Positions 10,529-20,921 of a DNA stretch of 64,000 nt are shown here, in pieces; position 1 is the first letter of the stretch, and every line of letters starts with the position of its first letter. The DNA is from Aedes albopictus (taxonomy: Eukaryota; Arthropoda; Insecta; Diptera; Culicidae). The notes under the pieces are model-generated. The model worked only from the letters and a program-made list of their open reading frames with translations. It made no database searches and was not told the origin of the DNA. The stretch covers positions 18,109,440-18,173,439 of the forward strand of contig NC_085138.1 in assembly GCF_035046485.1 (NCBI RefSeq). The letters are read 5' to 3'. The translations under genes and the position numbers were made by a program.

Positions 10529-11449
10529 CAGGGGATAGACAAAATGATCGGGACAGGCAAAATTTTCACTTTATAAAAAATGTTCAACTAGCTGTAACTT
10601 TTCGAAAAGTGCATCGAATATTCTCAAATTTTTACTGTAAGTTCTTCAACTAGTTGTGTATCAGTGGACAAAATTTGGAAAAGATCGAACAATTCTTCAC
10701 GAAGTTATAAAGATTTTTTTAAAAGATAAAATTATCCGATAGCCAACTTTGAGCTGTTATACCTCCGGATTCAATGAACCGATTGCAATGAAATTTTGAC
10801 CATTCATGACTTATATAATGAACTCTGGAAAACATTTGACTTAACTTGAAATTTTTAACAAGCGAAAAAGTTATAGCGATTTAATTTTGTTCACGATTTT
10901 TTACTAAATTGCTCTATTTTTATTATACATCCCATTACTTTTTCAATTTATCGGCGGCTATGTTGTTACTTTCCTTCAAAACGCATTTATATATAAGTCA
11001 ATTTGAGGGAAACTAAATGAACTATAATTTGCATCTTGAATTTTGAAACGATGTTGATGTTTTGGATAATTTGGTGTTTTATTAGAAAAATAATCTAATA
11101 GTTATAATCTTCTTCCGTGTTAAGAATATTAAGTTAAGTCAATGGTTTTTCATAGCTCATTATATAAGTCATTAATGGTCAAAATTTCATTACATTCGGT
11201 TAATTGAATCCGGAGATATAACAGCTCAAAGTTGGCTATCGGATAATTTTACCATTTTCAAAAATCTTTATAACTTCGTGATTAATTGTCCGATCTTTTC
11301 CAAATTTTGTCCACTGATACACAACTAGTTGAAAAACTTACAGTAAAAATTTGAGAATATTTGACGCACTTTTCGAATAGTTACAGCTAATTAAACATTT
11401 TTTGAAAAGTGAAAATTTTGCCTGTCCCGATCATTTTGTCTATCCCCTG
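10529..11449. mobile_element. 921-bp foldback MITE, copy B
   Basis: Same termini and the same length as 2981-3901 but in the opposite orientation (the middle segments are complementary). The flanks are TTTTTGAAGTA and TATACTTAACAG, with TA duplicated. It lies within ORF1 of the LINE and adds about 19 foreign codons and a stop to the ORF1 N-terminal part. The long inverted arms (about 10529-10860 and 11120-11449) would form a strong hairpin in any read-through transcript. Confidence 0.88.
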
Positions 11450-12575
11450 TATACTTAACAGTTGGAGGCGGAGGTTCTAGGTCCTTGCTGCAGCAAGGAA
11501 CTGCACCATCAGAGACCTGCTTCTTCGGAGTTTTTAAATTCCCTCCGCCTCCTTTGGTAGTTGTCAAACTTTTGAGGGAAGACTTTAAGAAAACCTTTCG
11601 GCGCAATCCCGGGGAAGATGGTGACTTCCTTTTTCCGGATGCGTGTACCTCCGAAAAGGATCCACCCTCATCAGTTTCGCCATCGTCCTGATCATCGGAA
11701 GACAACTCCTGATAGGGATTTTCAACTGGGACAGCTGACTCAGACATTATAGCGGGCGGATTCGATGATTTCACCATTTCCGCGTATGTCTTCTTGGAGC
11801 GCTTAATTATGGAGCGACTCTCATTTTGAACACGCTTTTTATAGGCCGGGCATTTTTGCAAGTCGTGAAGTTCTTTACCACAGTAGCTACATTTTTCAGC
11901 TTCCTGTGTGCAAGACTCGTCGAGATGAGCTTGGTTGCATTTGCCACAACGGGGCTTGTTGTCGCAAAAGCTAGCACTGTGACCAAACTGCTTGCATTTG
12001 GTACAATTAAATACCTTCGGCCTAAAAAGATGTACTGTGTAAAAAGCATTATCAATTACAACAAATTCCGGGAGGACGGAGCCTGGGAATGTCACTCGAA
12101 AAGACCCTGACGGTGAGTAAACTTTCTTGTCACCTTCCATGGATGCCTTTTGAAGAGGTTTGCAATCAAGAATACTCACATCAGCGATCGACCTATTATT
12201 GAACCGGCCTACACCGGTCTTGATGTCATCGCAGGTCAGCGTTTCGTCGAGGATCTTCCCCTCCACCTCCACTTCTCGTGCATTTATGTATAGGGCATAT
12301 TCACATGAGAACAACTCGTGCTGGACAATTTCATTTGCTGCTTTGTAACTAGGTGCGGTTACACGCAGCTTGGACTGTTTCACTTGGTGAATAACAGTCC
12401 CGGGATACTTACGCGTCAGCTCTCGAGAGATTGAGAGCACATTCAAAGGTTTGCATTTGCGCCGGAAATAGACAACCCAAGGCCCAGGTGAAGATGGCTG
12501 GTAAAACCGCGTCCGAGCAATAATATCTTTAGGAGGCGATCCGCCTCCATTCGGATCGTCCATGTGATAGTTCAA
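11450..12575 (-). pseudogene. LINE ORF1 (gag-like), N-terminal part with zinc knuckles
   Basis: An RNA-binding ORF1 protein that would coat element RNA. The frame opens at 12575 (MNYHMDDPN). An RRM-like region lies near residues 32-110, followed by three cysteine-rich knuckles at 191-204 (CTKCKQFGHSASFC), 210-222 and 229-242. A low-complexity acidic then basic tail follows (about 285-375). Native sequence stops at about residue 375; the next ~19 residues are read from the MITE terminus and the frame ends at 11391. The cysteine pattern and position match I- and jockey-type ORF1 proteins. It is otherwise undamaged, so the break looks young. Confidence 0.88.
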
Positions 12576-13191
12576 ATAAAATTCAATTTATGTTTACTTT
12601 GACGCACACGCTATGCAGTGTCAAAAGTAATTAAAAAACGAGAGAACAAAATGAAAAATAAATAAACCAAAAAAAAAAATAACTTTGAAAACTTTTTGCA
12701 AGTTTTTATACTGTTCCACAGAACGTGGGTTGGGAACCACTGCTATAGAATAGCAGTCAGACAACTATCTCGTGTTCACGTGATAGACTGTGGAATGGGA
12801 ACAATGAGGCGAGAGCGTATATCGAAAATACTTATCTATTGATACAGTACTGTAGGTAGCACGGTGATGACGACTCGGATACACACAAGCTGGCGTTGCT
12901 GATGATTGTCCCTCTCGTCGTACTCGCCGCCGCGCCGCCCTCGATGAAAAGTGTTGCCCACAAACGGTGGCGTGGGTTTTTAATTACCGGTGGAATCGTA
13001 CACGTATAGTGTCGACTTCCTTCACGACGATCGCGTTAATCGCCTTAGGCAAATCACTTTCGTCCTCGGTGGGAATAGCGCACGATATAAAAACCACTTA
13101 GTGGAGAAAAAACTCCACCGGCTACGAAATTGTTTGCCTGCGATGAGACACGGTAAACACAACCGGCTGCTGAAAGCGATCGGTAAGGAAT
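12576..13191 (-). promoter_or_regulatory. LINE 5' UTR / internal promoter region
   Basis: It lies between the 5' edge fixed by the target duplication and the ORF1 start. The upstream ~400 bp are GC-rich, as in other I-clade 5' UTRs that carry an internal promoter. A hAT-type end motif (CAGTGGTTCCCAACC on the minus strand, 12728-12742) and an A/T-rich stretch occur in the downstream part. No promoter element could be verified by eye. Confidence 0.5.
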
Positions 13192-13203
13192 GTTATTCGT
13201 TCC
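13192..13203. repeat. Target-site duplication, right
   Basis: GTTATTCGTTCC, identical to 6205-6216. It is followed by TGTTCGGG, which completes the broken end of the GGTATT-rich element. Confidence 0.8.
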
Positions 13204-13211
13204 TGTTCGGG

Positions 13212-13690
13212 TCCTATATGTTGTAGTATTGGATTCTGGAGCTCACCGTTGTTTTCCGCGTGCAAACAGCTCTAATTGTAATCCATCTACGGTTCTCTGA
13301 AGTCAAGGAATGACTTCGCTTAGATTATCAAAGTTTCCTAGGAGTAATGGTTGTGAGACGCCTTCTCATTGACATATGATAAAATATGAATTTATACAAA
13401 TAGTGCACAGTGGTTCCACATACATAAAATATGTGATAACAGTTTATCAACAGTTCCATGAACTTAAGGTTTGACTTCAAACAGGCTATCCCGGGTACTC
13501 AGAAATCTAGTAGAGGAATTTATTAATCCTGTTCGGAGTGTTATTGGTTTCTGGAGCTAACCGTTGTTTTCCGCGTGCATATAACTCTTATTGTAGTCAA
13601 TCTATGGCTCTCTGAAATCAAGGCATGGCTTCAATCAGATCGTCCAAACTTTCTGCAGTTCGTTGACATAACAAACATTATACAGACTTT
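13212..13690. repeat. Old foldback repeat, right part
   Basis: Resumes the repeat of 131-1047: GGAGCTCACCGTTGTTTTCC, CCATCTACGGTTCTCTGAAG and AAAATATGTGATAACAGTTT all have counterparts there. An internal partial duplication appears at 13545-13640. Confidence 0.65.
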
Positions 13691-14310
13691 CAAGTATTGG
13701 AGCAAATAAGAGCGATAAAAATAGTTGAAAAGAAGTCGGTCTCGCAAAGTCGTTCGGTCGGGTCGTGTGTGTCTGTTTGGTCGTGCATTTTCTTTACTTT
13801 CTCGGTGGTGACGAAAATTCCCGCGCGCTCCAACTCAAGTCGGTCTCACAAAGTCATTCGGTCGGGTTTTGGTGGCGAAGTGAAGAGGCCGCTTTTTTCA
13901 TTCGGACCGGCCGCGTCGTCATCGTCGTCAATTTGAATGTGCACATCGTCGTACCCGTGTATAGTTGTAGCGGTTCAGGGTGATTTCGGAAAAGAGGCCA
14001 GTTAGTGGAAGATGCTGCAGCACATACGCACTGGACAATTCGAAGGATGTTTATTGGTGAGCTCTTTCCATTTTATCATAATAATTAATGCTAAAGGATG
14101 TATAAAATTCTGCTCTGGTTTTTGTGTATTTATCTAACTAATATTGAAAAGTTCGTCACGTCATGTGTCGGCGCTAGTTTTCAATGCACATTCAGTTGAT
14201 AATAAATATTTTTCTTTCATTTTTCGCATTTACACACAAATTTGAATGGTTCGTCATCTTCGGTGTCGACATTTGTAATATTTCAGTCAAAATGAATAAA
14301 TGTTTTGACT
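13691..14310. other. Unassigned stretch, possible transcribed 5' region
   Basis: GC-richer than its surroundings at 13730-14060, with two related halves (CAAAGTCGTTCGGTCGGGT at 13747 and CAAAGTCATTCGGTCGGGT at 13849) and a GTGAGC donor-like site at 14058. It could be a non-coding first exon or the 5' end of a retroelement. Short frames here show no recognised domain. Confidence 0.25.
13703..13731. repeat. 29-bp direct repeat, copy 1
   Basis: Identical to 16105-16133. It flanks the palindrome and gap region. Confidence 0.7.
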
Positions 14311-14319
14311 CAAGTAAAG

Positions 14320-15545
14320 GTTGCATGAATCAAATCACTTACCAAAGTGAATCCAAATCATGTGACTCTCCCCTCCCCACTAACAAAAACTCCTTCCCGT
14401 GACAGTCGTGGAGAAGATGAGGTGATCTCGGTCTCTAGTAGCAACGTACGTCACACTAACATTCCTTTCCTTCCTCGATGACCGTAAGGACGTGGCCGGC
14501 GCCGTTATTGACTAATAAAGTCTGGAATTCTCGAACTGTGCACATTGAGAGCGGTAGCTACTCCCAAGCTCCGTTTGTTGGTTCCTTGTGCAATTTCGAT
14601 TGTTCTGGTCAATCACGGAGTAGCAACTACGAATTGTACGGTCATCTATGCTCATGCTCATGCTCAAATAAGCATGAGCATGAGCATGAGCATGAGATGA
14701 CCGTACAATTCGTAGTTGCTACTCCGTTACTGACCAGAACAGTCAACATTGCACAGGGAACCAAATGGATGGGGCCTGGGTGTAGCTTTCCATCCTCAAT
14801 GTGCAATTTTGAAGGTTCAAAACTTTATATTGTCAGTACCGGCGCCGGCCACGTCCTTACGGTCATCGGGGAAGGGAAGGAATGTTGGTGTGACATCCGT
14901 TGCTACTAGAGACCGTGTGTACCTCCGCATCCCCACGGTTGTCACAGGAAGGAAGTTTGTTACAAGGGAAGGGAAGGGATAGAAAGTTACATAGATCTGG
15001 NNNNNNNNNNNNNNNNNNNNNNNNNNNNNNNNNNNNNNNNNNNNNNNNNNNNNNNNNNNNNNNNNNNNNNNNNNNNNNNNNNNNNNNNNNNNNNNNNNNN
15101 NNNNNNNNNNNNNNNNNNNNNNNNNNNNNNNNNNNNNNNNNNNNNNNNNNNNNNNNNNNNNNNNNNNNNNNNNNNNNNNNNNNNNNNNNNNNNNNNNNNN
15201 NNNNNNNNNNNNNNNNNNNNNNNNNNNNNNNNNNNNNNNNNNNNNNNNNNNNNNNNNNNNNNNNNNNNNNNNNNNNNNNNNNNNNNNNNNNNNNNNNNNN
15301 NNNNNNNNNNNNNNNNNNNNNNNNNNNNNNNNNNNNNNNNNNNNNNNNNNNNNNNNNNNNNNNNNNNNNNNNNNNNNNNNNNNNNNNNNNNNNNNNNNNN
15401 NNNNNNNNNNNNNNNNNNNNNNNNNNNNNNNNNNNNNNNNNNNNNNNNNNNNNNNNNNNNNNNNNNNNNNNNNNNNNNNNNNNNNNNNNNNNNNNNNNNN
15501 ATTCACATTGGTAAATGATGTGAGCTATGCAACCCTTGATATGGT
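14320..15545. repeat. Long palindrome containing the scaffold gap
   Basis: The left arm 14320-14660 is mirrored by 14680-15000 and then, beyond the gap, 15501-15545. Shared blocks include TAGCAACTACGAATTGTACG, GACCGTAAGGACGTGGCCGG and GGTCTCTAGTAGCAACG and their complements. The centre is a CATGCT/AGCATG run at 14648-14695. Frames that cross it, including one predicted through the Ns, are artefacts. It could be a foldback transposon or an inverted segmental duplication. Confidence 0.75.
15001..15500. other. Assembly gap of 500 N
   Basis: Exactly 500 unknown bases, the size of a standard placeholder. It interrupts the right arm of the palindrome. No feature can be called in it. Confidence 0.98.
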
Positions 15546-16238
15546 TTAGTCTTCCGCCAGCCGGCTGTCGGAAGAATACAATAATTTTATTGTATGTTTG
15601 TGTATTAAATTTAATTGTATACCGGGTATGAATATTTTTTAAACCACGCTTATGTCGGATCCACTCGTAATAACGCACGTTTTAAGCTTATCGTTTCTCA
15701 GTCAGAAAATAAACTGTATGCAACTCCGTTTAGTGTTACTGCCAATGCTGAAAAACCAAAACCCGCGCCGTAGCTTTACGAGTAAACTGGACAACTAAAC
15801 AACTAGAATCGTTGCTATTGAGTTTTATCTATGTTCTTGTATTACTTTTTTTCGCGTTCCCGTGTTAATAAGATTGGGGATAATAAAACCGTTGTACATA
15901 TTTATTATCCGCGAATGTTCGCAACGCATAATATAAGTTGAAGGTGTGATGAACAGAAATACATTATCGTAAATGTTGGAAAAAGATATCGAAATTATGG
16001 AACTCGGCACGAATAAATCGACGCGGAAAACGTGGTCTACTTGTCACTGTATCGTACGGTAATCTTGACCTTTCTGTACGGTCATCTATGCTCATGCTCA
16101 TGCTCAAATAAGAGCGATAAAAATAGTTGAAAATCATCCATGGTGATTATTTCGAGTGATCATGTTTTGTAAGGAAGGATTCGGACAATCCATCGAAGGA
16201 TTCAGAAAATATTAACAGTTGTATGTACATGCCTCCGA
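15546..16238. other. Unassigned AT-rich stretch
   Basis: No domain-bearing frame. It contains the chimeric repeat at 16075-16133, which joins 38 bp identical to the palindrome centre (14635-14672) to the 29-bp repeat of 13703-13731, the two sharing CAAATAAG. Confidence 0.5.
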
Positions 16239-16241
16239 TTA

Positions 16242-16906
16242 CACAGCGTAACAAAAATTAACTTTTTGTCTGTCTCAAGAGCAAACTTATGTGTCTCCGA
16301 AGGATTTTGGGCCGCTGAGTCCGAATCCGGGCTCAGATTTTCTCTAACACGTCACAATTTTGAGCTATACCTCAATTTATAGGGCAAAATATGCGATTTT
16401 GGGCTTTTTTGACTGCAAGCCATTAAGCAAGGAAACATTTTTTTTAAGCAATCAAAAGGTTAATTGGTCAATTAACATCTAAATTAACGACTGATTCAAA
16501 ATATTTCGTTTTACCAAATCGAATTTGATAGTTTTAAGCGATTTATGTTAGGTACGATATTTCCCATACAAGTCACCCTCCAAAAGTTGCATGCAAGTTT
16601 TCATACTAACATTAAATGCTTAAATCTATCAAATTTGATTAGGTAAAACGAAATATTTTGCATGAGTCGTTAATTTGGATGTTAATTGATCAACTAGCCT
16701 TTTGATTACTTAAAAAAAAAATATTTCCAAGCTTAATGGCTTGCAGTCAAAAAAGCCCAAAATCGCATATTTTGCCCTATAAATTGAGGTATAGCTCAAA
16801 ATTGTGACGTGTTGAAGCAAATCTGAGTTCGGATTCGGATTCAGCGGCCCAAAATCCTTCGGAGACACATAAGTTTGCTCTTGAGACAAAAAAATGTTGC
16901 GCTGTG
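16242..16906. mobile_element. 665-bp foldback MITE, TTA duplication
   Basis: The ends CACAGCGTAACAAAA and the complement of TGTTGCGCTGTG pair, and the two halves are inverted copies almost to the centre (CAAGAGCAAACTTATGTGTC and its complement; CAAAATCGCATATTTTGCCC and its complement). TTA lies at both borders (16239-16241, 16907-16909), which fits PIF/Harbinger-type insertion. The element is non-coding. Confidence 0.75.
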
Positions 16907-16909
16907 TTA

Positions 16910-17443
16910 CCTATGGGGGCAATAAGGCAATCATATCTCGTGTCCAATGCCATTTGAAAACATCAAACGTGAATGTAGACTTGAATGGTTCAGAAATGTT
17001 CAATATCCAAAGAACTCAAAGTAGACCTATCGAAGAATCTCAAAATCGAACCTGTAGCAATTTCAACTATGATTAGGCAACGGAATATGTAAACTCCCGT
17101 TGAAATACTTCGTTAAGATAGAAGTTATGGTGTTGTAAATCGTACATTTCCTTATTTTTACCCGACTTGACTCAGTGACCCACCGGCCTTACTCCATCCA
17201 GAAGTCCAAGAAAATTTTGATCCCATATATTTCCAAAACTAGAGTGTTGTGCAAGTTTGTATTCAAAATTTGGTCAAATTCTTTCGAAAAATGGGCAGTT
17301 GGAGATTTTTTGAACATTTATTTCTCAACTAGAGACCCGGGCGGTATTTTGTTCAACAATTATTTTTATTTCTTGCCTTACATTCTAATTTGTAACCTCG
17401 ACGGATGTTGTCCGAATGGCGCGCGAAGTTTTTTTTACTTATT
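16910..17443. other. Unassigned stretch
   Basis: No recognisable gene. Short plus-strand frames lack domains, and base composition is like the surrounding repeats. Confidence 0.4.
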
Positions 17444-18039
17444 CATGGTACCAGTGCCGGATTTAGACTTAAGAAGGCCCGGGGCAAACCCTATAAAGTG
17501 GGCCCCCAAAAACAACATTTTGGAGAAATACATTTACATTTTTTAAAATCTTTTTTATTATCCGTATTTTTTTAATTACGCAACTGTTTTGTTCATTAAA
17601 ATAACCTAGTTTTTATTTGTTTACAGTTATATTTTTTGTATTATTGTTGTTGAAAATATTCAGGCCAAGTAAATCATTCTGATGTCGTAAAAAAATAAGC
17701 TTTTCCAATGCTGCAATCCCTCAAAATTTTGACAAATTATTTAAGGAAAGACTTAGGGGCCGTCCATATACCACGTGGACAGAAAATTCATGGTTTTCGA
17801 CCCCCTCCCCCCTCCCCGTGGACAAGCGTGGACATTTCATAGACCCCTACCCCCCTCTCCCAATGTCCACGTGGACATCCGAAATTTTTTTTTTCATATT
17901 TCTAAAATAAATGGAAAATGTGATTTTGAAATGTTTTTTTTTTTAATATTGTTTTTTTTTTCTACGTAAGCAATGTCCTTGGGGGTTTTCGGCCTTGCAG
18001 TCTCCGGTGCAGTCAAAACGAAATATATTTTCGATGCCT

Positions 18040-18073
18040 GACGTTTCGATGGACTATGCCATCTTTCTCAAGG
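18040..18073 (-). ncRNA. Hammerhead-like motif, degenerate
   Basis: On the minus strand: CTTGAGAAA, stem GATGG-CATAGT-CCATC, then GAAACGTC. Stem II and the GAAAC/GTC part fit; the CUGANGA box is altered (UUGAGAA), so cleavage is doubtful. Confidence 0.4.
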
Positions 18074-18235
18074 GTTAGAAATATCGTTCTTCGTCTGGTG
18101 GTATGAATTGCACATGAGTTATAGTCAAATTTTGGACGGACTTCATCAATTTATATTTTTGTCAGGAAACACTGGGAAGTTTTGTATGGCGGGTCACTAC
18201 TCTGATCGTCACTATGCTATTCTAATTTTAAAACC

Positions 18236-18268
18236 CTTGAGAAAGATGGCATAGTCCATCGAAACGTC
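18236..18268 (+). ncRNA. Hammerhead-like motif, degenerate
   Basis: Mirror copy of 18040-18073 on the plus strand with the same altered core and the same perfect 5-bp stem II. Confidence 0.4.
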
Positions 18269-18454
18269 GGGCATCGAAAATATTTGTCGTTTTGACTGCA
18301 CCGGAGACTGCAAGGCCGAAAATCCCCAAATTACCAGTCGATTGCATCCACAAAGTAAGCAATGTCTTAAATATAATTGAAAATTTTATAAAATACAAAC
18401 ATTCTATAGCTTTACATAGAATATAAACAAGTAGCACAAGTTTTCAATATTGTT

Positions 18455-18620
18455 GGTTATTCAGCTTAATGTGTGTGAGAGTGTGGGTTCGATTCCCGCT
18501 CCAGTTGGTGAAAAATTTTCGTTAATCGGTAAATTCTTCACTGGGGGTGTTTCGTGTGATGTTAGCGATTGTTCAATGTTCAGTCTGCACAGACTGGTTG
18601 AAGACGGTGTTTTTTAGAAT
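18455..18620 (+). mobile_element. tRNA-derived SINE fragment
   Basis: A B-box-like GGGTTCGATTCCCGCTCCAG at 18486 is followed by a body (AATCGGTAAATTCTTCACTG; TTCAGTCTGCACAGACTGG; TTGAAGACGGTG) shared with a fuller copy at 49806-50020. The 5' tRNA part is degraded. Confidence 0.65.
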
Positions 18621-18951
18621 GTTTGTTTAAACTATGACTGTCAGATTGTTATGTTGAGATAAGGTAATTTTAAATCTTAGATTTTTGTTGAGATAAGATT
18701 ATATTTCTTAGATTCTTTCAAAAAAACAAGATTTAAAGCATCTAAATTGTGTTGCTGAGGTTTAGACTTTAATATCTATGAGAAACATCTTAAATTTTAA
18801 AGGAACCTACCAAAAAAAGTTTTTGAGATAAGCCTGCAAATTCCTACATGTATTTTGGAACTTTGAAGTAGTTTAAAAATTTGATATGAAACTTTCTGAC
18901 TGAAACACCAATATTTGCATGGTCTACACTTCATTTTAAGGACAGACTTGT

Positions 18952-19195
18952 TAGAATCCCAAAATGGCCGCCGCAATGGCCGACTTTGGCACCTACTCAC
19001 GATTTCGAGCGCACAAATATCTTCGTAAACAGAACCAGCGCACTTGCGCTTTTTATTTTAAGCTTATTACAAGAGAGCAAGAACAGAATAATAAAATGCA
19101 CAGTTGTTTGAAGCTTGCTTCTTAATATTTGTGCGTCTGAAGTTCTGATACACACTTGAAGCGGGATTTCAAGACGTTTGTCCTTAAATCTCCAG
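18952..19195. repeat. ~220-bp direct repeat, copy 1
   Basis: AATGGCCGACTTTGGCACCT, GAAGTTCTGAT and GAAGCGGG blocks match 20112-20335. One copy is inside and the other just outside the 17756-20110 element. Confidence 0.65.
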
Positions 19196-19378
19196 AATAT
19201 TTCTCGATGAAGGAAACTAAGTAATTAGAAATTCTTATAATTTCTGGTAATTTAAAATAAATTATTCTGTGAATCGATACCATTATTTTTTTTCCTTGAA
19301 GAAGTAACTAACAACTTAAAGACAATGTATAATAAAATAAAATGTATGGAAGAACTGTTGAAGAGAATCTTATCAATA

Positions 19379-19929
19379 GGGACAATGGAAATTCGCGGCA
19401 AAATTGCTTAAATTTTGCGAGCCAACATTGTGAATTTCGCGGTTCCATATTTTTGACGGTATCGTTGAATAAAACGCCGATTTTGCATGCGAAATGAAGC
19501 ATTTAGTTAGTTTTTGTGAGGCGTAAACGTATATTCACAGAAAAGTTAAACCATGTGATATACCTAAATCGAAAAAAATGTAAAATTGTTCAATTTTTAT
19601 AATGCCAGGCTCGGAATCGTCAATTAGTCTACACTGTTAATCTTCGTAACTCGCGCGGTTGACAACCTGCGTCAGCACCACGCTAATTCTGAGTACAAAA
19701 AGCGAGATTTTTTCAACGTGTTGTACAAAACACAACAGCGCGATCGTTCGAGGGTTAAAAAATACCAGCATTATTTATGTTTTAAAACTAAAAAATTGTG
19801 AAATTTTCAGTTTTTTTTTCAAATATTGTCAGATTTCGCGGCGTTTTGCGAGATTTCTTAAATTTCGCGACCGTTGCCCAATTTCGCGTACTTCGCAGCT
19901 TCCGCGAAATCGCGAATTTCCTTTGTCCC
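19379..19929. mobile_element. TIR element with GGGACAAWGGAAATTCGCG ends
   Basis: The left end GGGACAATGGAAATTCGCGG and the complement of the right end, GGGACAAAGGAAATTCGCGA, pair. The flanking interior is rich in TTTCGCG motifs in both orientations. No clear target duplication and no frame. Confidence 0.55.
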
Positions 19930-20111
19930 ATACTCATCAATAATGCGACATAATTTGTTTCGTTTGTAGATTATCGTTTCTTAATTTGTATGTCAATGTT
20001 GTCCACGTGGACATTTAACGAACCCCCACCCCCCTCTCCGTGGACAAGCGTGGACTTTTCGCTAACCCCCTCCCCCCTCCAAGCTGTCCACGTGGTATAT
20101 GGACGGCCCCT

Positions 20112-20335
20112 TATTAGTATCCCACAATGGCCGACTTTGGCACCTACTCGCGATTTCGAGGGCACAAATCTCTTCGTTAACAAAACTTGCGCACCTGATC
20201 TTCTTATATTAAGCTTATTAGTGGCAAGAATAGAATAATGAAATTCACTGTTGTTTGAAGCTTCTTGAGATTTGTGCGTCTGAAGTTCTGATGCACTGTT
20301 GAAGCGGGCTTTCAAGGCGATTGTCCTTTAATAGA
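20112..20335. repeat. ~220-bp direct repeat, copy 2
   Basis: Direct copy of 18952-19195, starting immediately beyond the right TIR of the 17756-20110 element. Confidence 0.65.
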
Positions 20336-20921
20336 TGAAAAATTAATCGTTTTTTTATGTTTTGACTAAAATTAAAAAAAAAACCTTCAGATTTACAACG
20401 TAAATGGCATATTGTTTGGAAAAACTTTTATTCTAATTTATGCAAGTTTTCGAATTTAGCGTTCAGTTGAAAACCTAAATACGTAAAGCAATTTTATTAG
20501 GAATTGCAAAATTGTACGACTATTCCATGATTCAGATTGAATACAGATAGGTCTCTGAGAGGCAACTGTAGTTATAAAAACCAAAAACTTCTGTAAAACC
20601 CAACATGTAAAATGAAATGTTCCGAGATGTTTTTGGACATAGTTTCCAAAACTGCCCCAAATTTCCAAATATCACCAGGAATCAATATATTCTGTTGCCC
20701 ATAATAGCATCTCTGTCCTCAGTTAACTGATGTTTCAATATATAATATATATAATAACAGTTGTTTCAATATATAATCGTATAATCGACAGACATATGTA
20801 TAGTCATTATAAAATTATTGATTAAATTGTGGAGGTTTTTGGCTCCGACTGTGATGGAATGTTATGTGAAACGAACTTTTCAGTCTCTGCAAAATACAAA
20901 TGCTACTGTTTAATCTTGTCC

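Larger units (their letters stand above)
6217..13191 (-). mobile_element. I-clade (MosquI-like) non-LTR retrotransposon
   Basis: About 6.05 kb of LINE plus a 921-bp MITE. Read on the minus strand it has a GC-rich 5' UTR (12576-13191), ORF1 with three zinc knuckles, a slightly overlapping ORF2 (endonuclease, reverse transcriptase, RNase H), a 3' UTR (6229-6593) and a poly(A) run (6217-6228) preceded by an AATAAA-like AAATAAATGA. A 12-bp target duplication (6205-6216, 13192-13203) indicates target-primed insertion of a full-length or nearly full-length copy. Two ORFs with RNase H and ORF1 knuckles fit the I clade. The intact ORF2 suggests recent insertion. Confidence 0.85.
17978..18354. mobile_element. 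Inverted PLE-like element with hammerhead-like motifs
   Basis: Two head-to-head copies of a sequence with GGCCTTGCAGTCTCCGGTGC and TCGATGGACTATGCCATC. It is flanked by a 12-bp direct repeat GTAAGCAATGTC (17966-17977, 18355-18366). Each half carries CTTGAGAAA, a GATGG/CCATC stem and CGAAACGTC, a layout like the hammerhead ribozymes known in Penelope-like elements. The right arm keeps about 27 outer bases missing on the left. No protein frame. Confidence 0.6.
17756..20110. mobile_element. TIR element, GGGGCCGTCCATATACCACG ends, TTA duplication
   Basis: The left end GGGGCCGTCCATATACCACG and the right end are inverted over roughly 120 bp, including the shared GTCCACGTGGACAT and CGTGGACAAGCGTGGAC blocks and C-rich tracts. 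TTA is present on both borders (17753-17755, 20111-20113), suggesting PIF/Harbinger-type insertion. It lies inside the hAT-type element and itself holds later insertions. There is no transposase. Confidence 0.75.

Noticed and set aside
11485..12110. Plus-strand and alternative-frame ORFs over the LINE ORF1
   Set aside because: Antisense or out-of-frame shadows of the zinc-knuckle ORF1.
14817..15678. Long frames of 200-270 codons on both strands across 15001-15500
   Set aside because: Most codons are N from the assembly gap; there is no sequence evidence.
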